Part shown: in pieces, positions 53,646-62,295 of the stretch
How the letters are laid out: each line of letters opens with the position of its first letter
How positions within the stretch are numbered: the stretch's first letter is position 1
Source: a bacterium
GTDB taxonomy: Bacteria; Ratteibacteria; UBA8468; B48-G9; JAFGKM01
Assembly: GCA_023230585.1 (NCBI GenBank)
Contig: JALNXB010000005.1
Location: 1 to 64,000, forward strand
Direction of reading: 5' to 3'
DNA length: 64,000 bases
Made by a program: the position numbers and the translations under genes
Notes under the pieces: generated by a model
Told to the model about the DNA's origin: nothing
The model's input: only the letters and a program-made list of their open reading frames with translations
The model's database searches: none

Positions 53646-55052
53646 TTAGAATGACACCAATGAAAAATTGAGATATTTTTCAAATGCCTCCTTAATTGGA
53701 GCAAGCACATTATCAGGAACAACACTTACATGGTGACGATGTCCAAGGTAGCCTATAGTCTGAAGAATCTTCTGTAGGTTTTCTATCTTTGCAACGCCAG
53801 CACATCCAAAAAAATCGGCTGGTATAGGGTCATCAGTAAACTGGGCTTCACCAGCATAAAATTCAAGTTTCCCATCACGGGTTAGCATACCACCATAAGT
53901 AAATGGTCCTTCGGATATTATTCCTTGATTACACCCAAACGAACACCCTTGCCCAACACTGTTTGCTAAAATAACGTGGTCAACAATTTTACCTTCGGTT
54001 TTCATCATCTTTTTTGGAACAGGGCCACAATGAAAAAGTATACACTTATCTTCTTCTTCACCATAATTATTGTTCCAATCAAGGCATGTAACAACATTTC
54101 CAGAAGCCCTGCTTAAAGCGTACATAGTCACAGCATTACCTACATCTACCTCACAAGCGGCGGGTATTCCCCGATTGTTCAGTTCACTCAAGACTACACA
54201 AGGAGAAATATTAAGCACCTCTTGCATCTCAGTCCAACAACGTAGAGCGATTGCGTCAAGTTGATACTCTTCTATTATCTCATCAAGCACAACGGCAAGT
54301 TTAACAATAGTTTCAAAAGAAGAATGAGGTACACCCTGCCAATCAGAATAACTGCTTAAGACCGATTTTTTCTTTTTAATAGAAGAGCAGTTAGATTTAA
54401 GAAGTTTCATACGGTGAAAAATAGACGATAAATCAAAAGTTTCCACAGTAATACCGTGACTCTGTAAAGCTACCTCATCTATCCTAACTGTCTTAAAAGG
54501 GGTTGTTCGAGCACCTATAGCTCCAACTGTCATTTTTCTCATTCCTTTGACAACCCTGCAAAGTCTATCAAAATAATCAATATGAGCTTTAAAAGCATTG
54601 TTTTTAGGATGGATGGTGTGGGGAGTTAAAGCTGTAAAAGGTAAATTATATTGACGAAAAAGATCCATAATAGATAATTTTCCACAAAAAGCATCTCTTC
54701 TGAGTTCAGGTCTCATCTTATCAAGTTCATCTGGGTATGCCTGAACCAATATTGGAACACCTGCTTCTTCAAGTGCGTTAATTGCCCCTGATTCATCTCC
54801 AAAATTGGGAAGAGAAAGAATTACTCCATCAAATTTCCCTCTATTTTTTTTCAGAAATTCTGCATATATTTTACCTTCAGCAACAGTCTCTACTGCTCCA
54901 AATCTGGTAAGTTTTTCATCAAGAACTATACTTTTATGGCCTGCCTTTTTTAAGGTATCGGACATTTCTTTCCTTGCCGATTCAATAAGAGAACCAGGAA
55001 AGAAACCTCTATTGCCAAAAAATAATGCAAACGTTGATTTTTGTGAAAACAT
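53646..55052 (-). CDS. L-fucose/L-arabinose isomerase-like protein
   Basis: This 468-residue protein resembles the FucI/AraA ketol isomerase family. FFGNRGFFPGSLIESARKEM, GVILSLPNFGDESGAINALEEAGVPIL, GAIGARTTPFKTVRIDEVALQ and ALRCWTEMQEVLNISPCVVLSELN are visible, and CEVDVGNAVTMYAL holds a likely metal-binding Glu and Asp. The real sugar is unknown; many homologues are of uncertain specificity. GGGAGGGA precedes the start. It ends a three-gene set with a Gfo/Idh dehydrogenase and a TIM-barrel isomerase. Confidence 0.78.
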   Translation of the reverse strand: MFSQKSTFALFFGNRGFFPGSLIESARKEMSDTLKKAGHKSIVLDEKLTRFGAVETVAEGKIYAEFLKKNRGKFDGVILSLPNFGDESGAINALEEAGVPILVQAYPDELDKMRPELRRDAFCGKLSIMDLFRQYNLPFTALTPHTIHPKNNAFKAHIDYFDRLCRVVKGMRKMTVGAIGARTTPFKTVRIDEVALQSHGITVETFDLSSIFHRMKLLKSNCSSIKKKKSVLSSYSDWQGVPHSSFETIVKLAVVLDEIIEEYQLDAIALRCWTEMQEVLNISPCVVLSELNNRGIPAACEVDVGNAVTMYALSRASGNVVTCLDWNNNYGEEEDKCILFHCGPVPKKMMKTEGKIVDHVILANSVGQGCSFGCNQGIISEGPFTYGGMLTRDGKLEFYAGEAQFTDDPIPADFFGCAGVAKIENLQKILQTIGYLGHRHHVSVVPDNVLAPIKEAFEKYLNFSLVSF

Positions 55053-55129
55053 ATCATTCCCTCCCTATGTAGAGAGATAGTATATAAAAAAAAGAAGAAG
55101 ACTTGTTTTAAAGTATAACGTTTTCTCTT

Positions 55130-56149
55130 TTATAAAGGTTTAACATCAACAGGAGCATCCTTTTTATAGGATTCCATTATTGCTTCAATAACATTTACAG
55201 CGCTAATCATATCATCGAGAGGCATAACAAATTTTTTCTTATTAATGATAGCGTCAATAAAATGGTCAATTTCAGCTTTAAGAGCACCGCCAACTATACC
55301 GTTATACTCTGGCCAATGAGAAATATCTGGCAACTCATAAGGCACATCTGTATCTTTTTCTCTATATATTTCTACCCCTTGGTTAAACTTATTAAGGATT
55401 GCTGTTGCTTTAGAGCCATATATCTCAAGGTTTGATTTCAAACCACAAGGAAAATTGGCTGGTAGTACCCAACTAAATTCAAGGTGAGCTACTGCATCTT
55501 TTCCAAGATTAGCAAGAACGTAGATACAGTCTTCACTCTTCCATTTTTTGTTAACTTTAACTACCCGTTGAGCAAAAACACGGGTAATTCTTTTTCTTGT
55601 ACACCACTGTAACGCATCTATATCGTGTATCCCCACATAAAAAAGCATAGAAGTAGAATCTTTTAACCGTTTTGCAATAAGTCTGCTATTTCTTCTTCCA
55701 GCAGAAACATGTATAACATCTCCTATCTCTTTATTCTTTACAGATTCATACATTCTTACATAACCCGGTTCAAAACGGAGTAGATGCCCTACCATTATTC
55801 TTACACCGTTTTCTTTGCACACTTCCTTAATTTTTTTACAATCTTTCACAGTTCTTGCCATAGGTTTTTCAAGCAAAATATGTTTTCCTGCTTTTGCTGA
55901 GGCAACTACCGGTTCAACATGATTATCATCAGGTAGACAGATATCAACAGCATCAAGATCTTCATTAGCAAGCATCTCCCGATAATCGGTGTAAAAAGCA
56001 GCACCGAGACTCTTCTTTAATTCTGCCCCTCTGCTTTTATCAACATCTGCAATTGCTACAAGTTCAGCACCGTGAGATTCAGCATAAATACGAGCATGGT
56101 AAGTACCTATAAAACCAGCTCCTATAACTCCTACTCTCAATTTCCCCAT
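55130..56149 (-). CDS. Gfo/Idh/MocA-family oxidoreductase (inositol dehydrogenase-like)
   Basis: This 339-residue enzyme has the Rossmann motif VGVIGAGFIGTYHARIYAES, AIADVDKSRG, DICLPDDNHVEPVVASAKAGKHILLEKPMA with the catalytic EKP Lys, and DIDALQW near 190 with the active-site Asp. The pattern is close to inositol 2-dehydrogenase or scyllo-inositol dehydrogenases. AGGAGGAAG precedes the start. It lies between the TIM-barrel and FucI-like genes in one orientation. Confidence 0.9.
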   Translation of the reverse strand: MGKLRVGVIGAGFIGTYHARIYAESHGAELVAIADVDKSRGAELKKSLGAAFYTDYREMLANEDLDAVDICLPDDNHVEPVVASAKAGKHILLEKPMARTVKDCKKIKEVCKENGVRIMVGHLLRFEPGYVRMYESVKNKEIGDVIHVSAGRRNSRLIAKRLKDSTSMLFYVGIHDIDALQWCTRKRITRVFAQRVVKVNKKWKSEDCIYVLANLGKDAVAHLEFSWVLPANFPCGLKSNLEIYGSKATAILNKFNQGVEIYREKDTDVPYELPDISHWPEYNGIVGGALKAEIDHFIDAIINKKKFVMPLDDMISAVNVIEAIMESYKKDAPVDVKPL

Positions 56150-56193
56150 TTCTTCCTCCTTTTAGCTTGTTAACAAAACAGTTAAAGATTGTA

Positions 56194-57057
56194 TCAGACC
56201 AAATCAAAAACTCTTTCAAGAAACTTTTTACATTCAGGGATACCAACCTCTGGGTCAGGAAGGTTATATTCAGGATGCCATGCTTCGTACTCTATAGAAA
56301 CAAAACCTGTATAATTAATGCTTTTAAGGTTTCTTACTATCCACGGAATATCAAGTTTACCTAAACCATAAACTGTACAATAGAGAGTATTAACTATATT
56401 TCCTTGAAACCAGAACGGATACCCATCTTTAAGGTGTGTATGAACAATGTAGTCTTTCTGGTCAAAAAAACCTTGCCTATAATCTTTAAGGTTTCCATAA
56501 AGATTTCCCGGTTCATATATAACTCCAAAATTGTTAGAGCCAACAGTAGAACAAAATTTAGCAAGTTTATCTGTATAAACGCTCATAGAAAGGCAATGGT
56601 TCTCCATCCCCATTTTTACATCCTTTTCCTCAGCATAAACGACTGCTTCTCTAATATAGGGTAATACCCTCTCCACTATAACAGGGTCAAAAGGAGCAGC
56701 AGGGTCTGGGTTGTAGGGAATACCTGTGCCAACTCTAATCACCGAAGCACCAAGGTCTACTGCAAGGTCTATCTCTTTCTTCATCTCTTGTAGTTCATTA
56801 TCTCTTACCTTTTCATCTTCGGAAGAAAATTTACTACCAACAGAACCAGCAAGTGAACATATCTCTACATTATACTTTTTAGCAAGAGCTACAACATTTT
56901 TCCTTTCATCTGTACTCATACTTCTTAACACATGCCCTGAAGGATTTGAGGCTCTTGCGTCAGCATACTTTAACCCAACCGTATTCATAAATTTTAAAAC
57001 CTGTTCAAAATCTTCCGTATGTTTTGTTAAACTTATTGTGCAAAAAGAAATTTTCAT
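56194..57057 (-). CDS. Sugar phosphate isomerase/epimerase (xylose isomerase-like TIM barrel)
   Basis: This 287-residue protein has FCTISLTKHTEDFEQVLKFMN, VIRVGTGIPYN, MGMENHCLSMSVYTDKLA with the metal-binding Glu, FGVIYEPGNLYG, HTHLKDGYPFW with His ligands, and FVSIEYEAWHPE with the last Glu. These are the four-ligand metal site of the AP endonuclease 2/IolE-type family. It could act on keto-inositol or a keto-sugar made by the adjacent dehydrogenase. AGGAGAGG precedes the start. It is the first gene of its set. Confidence 0.88.
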   Translation of the reverse strand: MKISFCTISLTKHTEDFEQVLKFMNTVGLKYADARASNPSGHVLRSMSTDERKNVVALAKKYNVEICSLAGSVGSKFSSEDEKVRDNELQEMKKEIDLAVDLGASVIRVGTGIPYNPDPAAPFDPVIVERVLPYIREAVVYAEEKDVKMGMENHCLSMSVYTDKLAKFCSTVGSNNFGVIYEPGNLYGNLKDYRQGFFDQKDYIVHTHLKDGYPFWFQGNIVNTLYCTVYGLGKLDIPWIVRNLKSINYTGFVSIEYEAWHPEYNLPDPEVGIPECKKFLERVFDLV

Positions 57058-57099
57058 TTTCCTCTCCTAATCCTTTATGTTTTTATCTGCCAAACTTGG

Positions 57100-57270
57100 C
57101 TATGCTTTAAGCGTTAATTACGCAGGAAAGCCTTATGTGCCTGCGGCAATCCTCGTTTTCCCTTAACCTGCATACAGCCCCTCCTCCTACGCTAAAATAC
57201 AAGCCTCATCCCATTAACCACTCTGCAAACCCCTGAGGACATACTATCCCAAGCACCTCCAAGGGGTAGA
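57100..57270. repeat. Intergenic repeat array R5
   Basis: The 224-bp gap between the TIM-barrel and serS genes holds no gene. It carries diverged repeat modules: 'cctacgctaaaatacaagcc' near 57186, 'catcccattaacc' (reverse complement of the R1/R2 26-nt module start) near 57209, and 'ctctgcaaacccc' near 57221, which matches the reverse complement of sequence near 6222 in R2. It is the shortest and most degraded array. Confidence 0.6.
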
Positions 57271-57281
57271 AGGCAAAAAAG

Positions 57282-58556
57282 TTAAGGTTTAATAACTTCC
57301 ATTCCACCCATATATTTCTGCAAAACCTCAGGTACAATAACAGAACCGTCAGGCTGTTGATATTGCTCAAGAATAGCAATTATCACTCTCGGTAAAGCAA
57401 CCCCTGAACCGTTCAATGTATGTAGATATTCTTTAGCACCACTCTTCTTCCTATATCTAATATTCCCTCTTTTAGCTTGAAAATCCTCAAAATTAGAACA
57501 AGAGGAAACTTCCAACCATTTTTCAGTCCCTGAAGCCCAAACTTCAATATCATAACATTTGCTTGCTGAAAAACTTAGGTCACCAGTACAGAGTTTTAAT
57601 ACTCTATAAGATAACTTTAAAGATTGAAGAATACTTTCGGCTTCAGAAAGAAGAGTTTCAAGTTCATTATAGGAAGTTTCTGGTTTTACAAATTTAACAA
57701 GTTCCACCTTATCAAACTGATGTAGTCTCATTAAACCTTTTGTATCTTTTCCATAAGCACCCGCTTCTCTCCTAAAGCAAGGAGTGTAAGCAACATAATA
57801 TATTGGAAGATTTCCTTCATCCACAAGGTCGCCTCTATGTAGATTTGTAACCGGAACCTCTGCAGTAGGTATAAGGAATAGATCGTCCTCCTGCACAAAA
57901 TACATATCTTTTTCAAGTTTAGGTATCTGTCCTGTTGAAAACATACTATCTCTATTTACAACTGCAGGGACCCATACTTCTTTAAAACCATTTTTCAAAT
58001 GAGTCTCTATCATAAAATTTATAAGAGCCCTAACAAGAGAAGCACCTGCTCCCATAAAAACAGGGAAAAAACTTCCAGAAATTTTAGCGCCTTTAGGAAA
58101 ATCAAGAATACCAAGATTAGTTCCTACTTCCCAATGTGGAAGAACCTTAAACGAAGGAGTAACTCCTAATTGCCATTCTTTTATAGTTTCATTATCGGCA
58201 GCGTTTTTACCTATAGGAACAGAATTATGTGAAATATTGGGAATCATTGAGATAATAAGTTCAAACTCTTTCTCTATCTCTTTAAGTTCTGCTTCCCTCT
58301 CTCTTATCTCATCAGAGTACTCTTTTGCCTGCTTAACCATTTCTTTAAAAGAGTCTTCATTTTTTTCATCTTTTCTGTTGGAAATTTTTAGGCTTATATC
58401 TTTCTGCATTTTTTTTCTTTCCTCAACAAAAGATATTATCTCCCTTCTTGAATTATCCAGTTCTTCAAGTTTTTCCCAATCTATCTTTTCGCCTTTATTA
58501 AAAGATGCAACCTTTAATAGTTCAAGATTATCTCTTACAAACTTCGCAGAATACAT
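57282..58556 (-). CDS. serS: Seryl-tRNA synthetase
   Basis: This 424-residue class II synthetase has an N-terminal coiled-coil arm (about 30-100), the motif-2 block FRREAGAYGKDTKGLMRLHQF near 260-280, and the motif-3 region LHTLNGSGVALPRVIIAILEQYQQPDGSV near 380-408. CTGDLSFSASKCYDIEVW lies between. The length is normal. GGAGAG precedes the ATG. It is the last gene of gph-eno-ftsB-serS. Confidence 0.97.
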   Translation of the reverse strand: MYSAKFVRDNLELLKVASFNKGEKIDWEKLEELDNSRREIISFVEERKKMQKDISLKISNRKDEKNEDSFKEMVKQAKEYSDEIREREAELKEIEKEFELIISMIPNISHNSVPIGKNAADNETIKEWQLGVTPSFKVLPHWEVGTNLGILDFPKGAKISGSFFPVFMGAGASLVRALINFMIETHLKNGFKEVWVPAVVNRDSMFSTGQIPKLEKDMYFVQEDDLFLIPTAEVPVTNLHRGDLVDEGNLPIYYVAYTPCFRREAGAYGKDTKGLMRLHQFDKVELVKFVKPETSYNELETLLSEAESILQSLKLSYRVLKLCTGDLSFSASKCYDIEVWASGTEKWLEVSSCSNFEDFQAKRGNIRYRKKSGAKEYLHTLNGSGVALPRVIIAILEQYQQPDGSVIVPEVLQKYMGGMEVIKP

Positions 58557-58579
58557 ATTTCTCTCCTCATTTAGCTTTT

Positions 58580-58867
58580 TTAACGCCCCTCAGGTTCCTG
58601 GTCTTGAATCCTATATATATATTCCCCTTCTTTCACATATCCATAATTCTCACGCAAAAGTTTTTCGGTAAAATATGGGTCCTGCTGAAGGGACTCAAGG
58701 TAATTTAAAAGTTGAGTATTATCTTCTTCAAGTTTGGATATCTCATTCAAATAATGTCGGTATAAATTTCGTTGTTTAATAAGATTGTTTAAACGAGGCA
58801 AATTTAACACTGTAAGAATAATAGACAAAAACAAAACACGCTTCTTATTCTTATTTCTTCTTTTCAT
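58580..58867 (-). CDS. ftsB: FtsB/DivIC-type septum formation protein
   Basis: This 95-residue bitopic protein has a basic head (MKRRNKNKKR), one transmembrane helix (VLFLSIILTVLNL), a leucine-rich coiled coil (about 30-65) and the C-terminal segment DPYFTEKLLRENYGYVKEGEYIYRI, the FtsB/DivIC signature. It would bridge FtsL and FtsQ at the divisome. AGGAGA precedes the start. It lies 7 bp after eno, an arrangement (eno-ftsB) that recurs in many bacteria. Confidence 0.88.
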   Translation of the reverse strand: MKRRNKNKKRVLFLSIILTVLNLPRLNNLIKQRNLYRHYLNEISKLEEDNTQLLNYLESLQQDPYFTEKLLRENYGYVKEGEYIYRIQDQEPEGR

Positions 58868-58874
58868 ATTTCTC

Positions 58875-60143
58875 CTATTTTAAAAGAAGTTTGCCTGCAT
58901 AATCCGCATTTTCACCGAGAGAATCCTCAATTCTTAATAGTTGATTATATTTACACAAACGTTCCGACCTACTTAAAGAACCTGTCTTAATTTGACCAGC
59001 ATTAACACCAACCGACAAATCAGCTATAAAGGTATCTTCTGTTTCTCCGCTTCTATGAGAAATAACTACACCATAACTGTTCTGCTGAGCCATCTCTATT
59101 GTTTCAAGTGTTTCTGTTAGAGTTCCTATCTGGTTCACTTTTATAAGTATTGCGTTTGCAACCTTTTTCTCAATACCTTCTTTAAAAATTACAGGATTCG
59201 TAACAAATATATCGTCACCTACAATCTGAGTTTGATTTCCTATCCTTCTTGTCATATCATACCAACCATCCCAATCATTTTCAGCTAAACCATCTTCAAT
59301 TGAAAATATAGGGTATTTTTTTATTATTGTTTCGTAATAATCTACCAGTTCGCTCGAAGTTTTTTTCTTACCTTCAAATAGATATGAACCTTTCTCAAAT
59401 ATTGATGAAGCAGCAACATCAAGAGCTATATAAATATCTTTTCCTTCAACATAACCTGCTTTTTGTATAGATTCTACTATCAAAGATAATGCTTCCTCGT
59501 TGGTGTTAAGGTTAGGAGCAAAACCGCCTTCATCTCCCACCGAAGTGATATGCCCTTTTTCTTTAAGAATGTTTTTCAAAACCTGAAAAACTTCTGCTGT
59601 CATCCTGTACCCGTCTTTAAAAGTTTTTGCACCTAAAGGTGCTATCATAAACTCTTGTATATCAAGATTGTTGTCAGCGTGCATACCTCCATTAATTATA
59701 TTACAGAGTGGCACAGGTAAAATATTTGCTCTAAGCCCACCAAGATAAAAATAGAGAGGTAAACAGAGAGACTCTGCAGCGGCTCTTGCAACAGCAAGAC
59801 TTACACCAAGCATAGCGTTGGCACCAAGTTTTGATTTGTTTTCTGTTCCATCAAGTTCTATAAGAAATTTATCTATTGCTCTCTGTTCAGTAACTAAAAA
59901 CCCTTCACTGATAAGTTCAGGTGCAATAATTTCATTAACATTATCAACAGCTATCTGAACACCTTTCCCAAGAAACCTTTCTCCACCATCTCTAAGTTCT
60001 AAAGCCTCCCTCTCACCTGTAGACGCACCCGACGGGACAGCTGCCCTTTCAAGTGTACCATCTTCTAACATTACTTCAACCTCTACTGTGGGGGTACCTC
60101 TTGAATCAAGTATTTCTCGAGCGCTAATATCAATAATTTCCAT
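58875..60143 (-). CDS. eno: Enolase
   Basis: This 422-residue glycolytic enzyme converts 2-phosphoglycerate to phosphoenolpyruvate. REILDSRGTPTVEVEV (about 9-24), GASTGEREALELRDG, LGANAMLGVSLAVARAAA, NGGMHADNNLDIQEFMI, DVAASSIFE, IEDGLAENDWDGW, GDDIFVTN and SHRSGETEDTFIADL carry the catalytic Lys, Glu and metal ligands. The ATG at 60143 is preceded by AGGAGG; an adjacent upstream TTG at 60146 was discounted. It lies 9 bp after gph. Confidence 0.97.
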   Translation of the reverse strand: MEIIDISAREILDSRGTPTVEVEVMLEDGTLERAAVPSGASTGEREALELRDGGERFLGKGVQIAVDNVNEIIAPELISEGFLVTEQRAIDKFLIELDGTENKSKLGANAMLGVSLAVARAAAESLCLPLYFYLGGLRANILPVPLCNIINGGMHADNNLDIQEFMIAPLGAKTFKDGYRMTAEVFQVLKNILKEKGHITSVGDEGGFAPNLNTNEEALSLIVESIQKAGYVEGKDIYIALDVAASSIFEKGSYLFEGKKKTSSELVDYYETIIKKYPIFSIEDGLAENDWDGWYDMTRRIGNQTQIVGDDIFVTNPVIFKEGIEKKVANAILIKVNQIGTLTETLETIEMAQQNSYGVVISHRSGETEDTFIADLSVGVNAGQIKTGSLSRSERLCKYNQLLRIEDSLGENADYAGKLLLK

Positions 60144-60152
60144 CAAAGCCTC

Positions 60153-60806
60153 CTATTGTTTCAAATTATCCTTTATATATTTTTTAAAATCTATTAAATT
60201 TGCAAAAATCTTAATATCTTTTATCTTTTTTAAATCTTCGTAAGGGGTAGACCCAGTTGAAAGTAAAAATGTGTCAACCCCTGCCCTTGTTCCTGCTAAA
60301 AAATCTACATCCATATCTCCAACATAAAAAGTTTCTTCTGGTTTAACTTTATGAAAATCCATTATATGCAATATCATATCAGGGGAAGGTTTTGCTTTAG
60401 ACACATCGTCTTCGGTACATATTATATCAAAATATCTTCTCATATTCAATTCATTTAATAGTTCACCAGCTGACACTTTTGACCTGTTGGTTGCAACTCC
60501 CAAAAGTAGGTCTCTATCTAAAAGGAATTTCAGTAGTTCCTCACCACCCTGAAAAAGTTTTACGTTCCCTTTTAAAAACCTTTTATGGTTATCTTTGTAA
60601 ATTGCCATCAATTCAGAAACATGTTCCTCTTTTACAAATTTTGATGCAAGATTTCTGCTACCTCCACCAACTGCTCTTTTCACTGTTTCAACAGAAACTG
60701 TAGGGTACCCTAAAATACCCAAAGAATAATTAAAAGTTGCTGATATAGCGTTATAAGCATCCACCAAAGTTCCATCTAAATCAAAAATTCCAAGTTTTTT
60801 ATTCAT
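60153..60806 (-). CDS. gph: HAD-family phosphatase, phosphoglycolate phosphatase-like
   Basis: This 217-residue HAD hydrolase has IFDLDGTLVDAYNAI (nucleophile Asp), VATNRSKVSAGELL (motif II), and KPSPDMILHIM plus VGDMDVDFLAGTRAG (motifs III and IV). The cap domain lies between. It is closest to the Gph/PGPase branch, but many substrates are possible. It heads the gph-eno-ftsB-serS set. The only promoter seen is so close to the ATG that the mRNA may be leaderless. Confidence 0.82.
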   Translation of the reverse strand: MNKKLGIFDLDGTLVDAYNAISATFNYSLGILGYPTVSVETVKRAVGGGSRNLASKFVKEEHVSELMAIYKDNHKRFLKGNVKLFQGGEELLKFLLDRDLLLGVATNRSKVSAGELLNELNMRRYFDIICTEDDVSKAKPSPDMILHIMDFHKVKPEETFYVGDMDVDFLAGTRAGVDTFLLSTGSTPYEDLKKIKDIKIFANLIDFKKYIKDNLKQ

Positions 60807-60813
60807 TAATATT

Positions 60814-60842
60814 ACTTTACACTAAACTATATCTATTGTCAA
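60814..60842 (-). promoter_or_regulatory. Predicted promoter abutting the gph start codon
   Basis: On the minus strand TTGACA (60837-60842), a 17-nt spacer and TAAAGT (60814-60819) end 7 nt before ATG 60806. No Shine-Dalgarno sequence is visible, so a leaderless transcript is possible. The -10 box is weaker than at tolQ and pilD. Confidence 0.35.
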
Positions 60843-60991
60843 TCGTCTAACAATTAAAAGAAAGAAAAACTGCTGGTTTTATTATAAAAATCTTGTTTTA
60901 GTAAAAACATTCGTTTCTAAATAGCACGTTAGAGTTTCTCTTGTTCTATTTTTTACTGGTAATAGAGCAATGGGAAAGAAGGAGGTGAAAA

Positions 60992-61342
60992 GTGAAAAAA
61001 ATATTTAAAATTGCTATACCCCTAATTTTTATATCCTCTACGATTTCTCTGTTTGCCCAAGAACCGCAAGTGCAAAAACAACTTAAAGAAACTTTAGAGA
61101 TGAGACAACAGATGAGAGAGATAGAAAAAAATATTATAGAAAATGATTCTGAATTAAAAAGTATTGCGGAAGAATTAAAAAATACAAGCAACAGATTACG
61201 CGAAAGATTAAACGCTAAACTTGCTGGGCATACAGAGTATCAAGAACTCAAGAAAAAAACTGAAAAAATGAAAGAAGACTGGAGGAAAGAACGTCCAGAA
61301 AGAAGAAAAAGAAGACCTAGCGAAAGACCCCCAATAAAATAG
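60992..61342 (+). CDS. Small secreted basic coiled-coil protein, unknown function
   Basis: This 116-residue protein starts at GTG 60992 after a strong AGGAGGTGAAAA ribosome site. A signal peptide (KIFKIAIPLIFISSTISLFA) ends near 24. A charged helix follows (about 25-85), with heptad-like LKETLEMRQQMREIEKN and LKKKTEKMKEDW. It finishes with an Arg/Pro-rich tail RPERRKRRPSERPP. It resembles in general form periplasmic helical proteins such as Spy/CpxP, but has no LTxxQ motif. The function is unknown. Confidence 0.75.
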   Translation: MKKIFKIAIPLIFISSTISLFAQEPQVQKQLKETLEMRQQMREIEKNIIENDSELKSIAEELKNTSNRLRERLNAKLAGHTEYQELKKKTEKMKEDWRKERPERRKRRPSERPPIK

Positions 61343-61421
61343 CGTTACAATTTATAAATAATTTATCTTCCAAACATTAAAATAATTTTTTTCTTTTTAA
61401 AAAAATGTGGTAATATATGGT

Positions 61422-62285
61422 ATGACTGGAATAGATATTATAATTATCCTTATTTTCTGTTTTAGTGTTTTAATTGGTTACCATAGGGGTTTTGTATGTA
61501 GTGTTGGTGACATATTGGGCATAGTTTTAGGTTCAATTATAGCTTCCTTTGCCTACCGTGCTCCCTTAAAACTTATGACCCAATTTGATATTACTGGTAT
61601 TGCAGTAGAGTTGGTCTTTTTCATTCTTACACTCCTCTTTTTTTCACTCCTTTTGATAATACTAATAGAGTCATTAAGAAAGCGTATCGATGCTAAACAT
61701 TTTATAGACAGATACGCAGGTCTTATTTTAGGCGCTTTTGAAGGCTTTATTTTTACTGGGTTGCTTCTATTTATAATGAGCGCTTCTTTTAATTCAGCAA
61801 CAGAGGTACAAAATAGCAAACTTTCAAAAAATGTTATACGTTTTATGCCTGCCGTTTATGAAAAGAGCGAACAATTTGGTATTATTTTTCCTAAAATGAT
61901 ACTCCTCTCAACAGAGTATATTGACGAGTTTAAACAGAGTAAGAAGGATATACAATTTTCAAAACTAAACTTTTCATCTTTTGATGGCTACACTTGTATG
62001 GAGTGCGGAGGTAAAGTTAAATTTGAAGGTTATTTTCAAAGAGTTGGAGCTACTTTTATACCAAAATTCACCTGTTTAGAGTGTGAAAGAACATCTTGTG
62101 GTTGCCAAACCTATCAAGGTTTTCATAATTTATATAACAAATGCCCCATAGAAATAGCAAAAACAAAACTGAGATTTGATTGTGGACACTGGAGCAATCA
62201 TAAACTTATTACACCAAAAGGACCTTGTCCAATAGATAACCAGACTATTGAATTCTGGTTATGGGAACCGCCTCAAGAATATTAA
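61422..62285 (+). CDS. CvpA-family membrane protein with C-terminal Cys-rich domain
   Basis: This 287-residue protein has an N-terminal CvpA domain with four hydrophobic helices (about 1-150), including ILIFCFSVLIGYHRGFVCSVGDILGIVLG and a later FIDRYAGLILGAFEGFIFTGLLL. These are split across the family pattern of colicin V production proteins. A C-terminal part (about 185-280) has CMECGGKV, CLECERTSCGC, NKCPI, DCGHW and GPCPID, that is several Cys pairs suggesting zinc ribbons or a disulphide-rich fold. CvpA proteins usually end after the helices, so this is an unusual fusion. The ATG at 61422 is more likely than an upstream start at 61407. Confidence 0.72.
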   Translation: MTGIDIIIILIFCFSVLIGYHRGFVCSVGDILGIVLGSIIASFAYRAPLKLMTQFDITGIAVELVFFILTLLFFSLLLIILIESLRKRIDAKHFIDRYAGLILGAFEGFIFTGLLLFIMSASFNSATEVQNSKLSKNVIRFMPAVYEKSEQFGIIFPKMILLSTEYIDEFKQSKKDIQFSKLNFSSFDGYTCMECGGKVKFEGYFQRVGATFIPKFTCLECERTSCGCQTYQGFHNLYNKCPIEIAKTKLRFDCGHWSNHKLITPKGPCPIDNQTIEFWLWEPPQEY

Positions 62286-62295
62286 GTAGAAATTT

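Noticed and set aside
61381..61422. Leaderless promoter for the CvpA gene
   Set aside because: TAATAT lies 5 nt before the ATG, but no acceptable -35 box is present 16-18 nt upstream.
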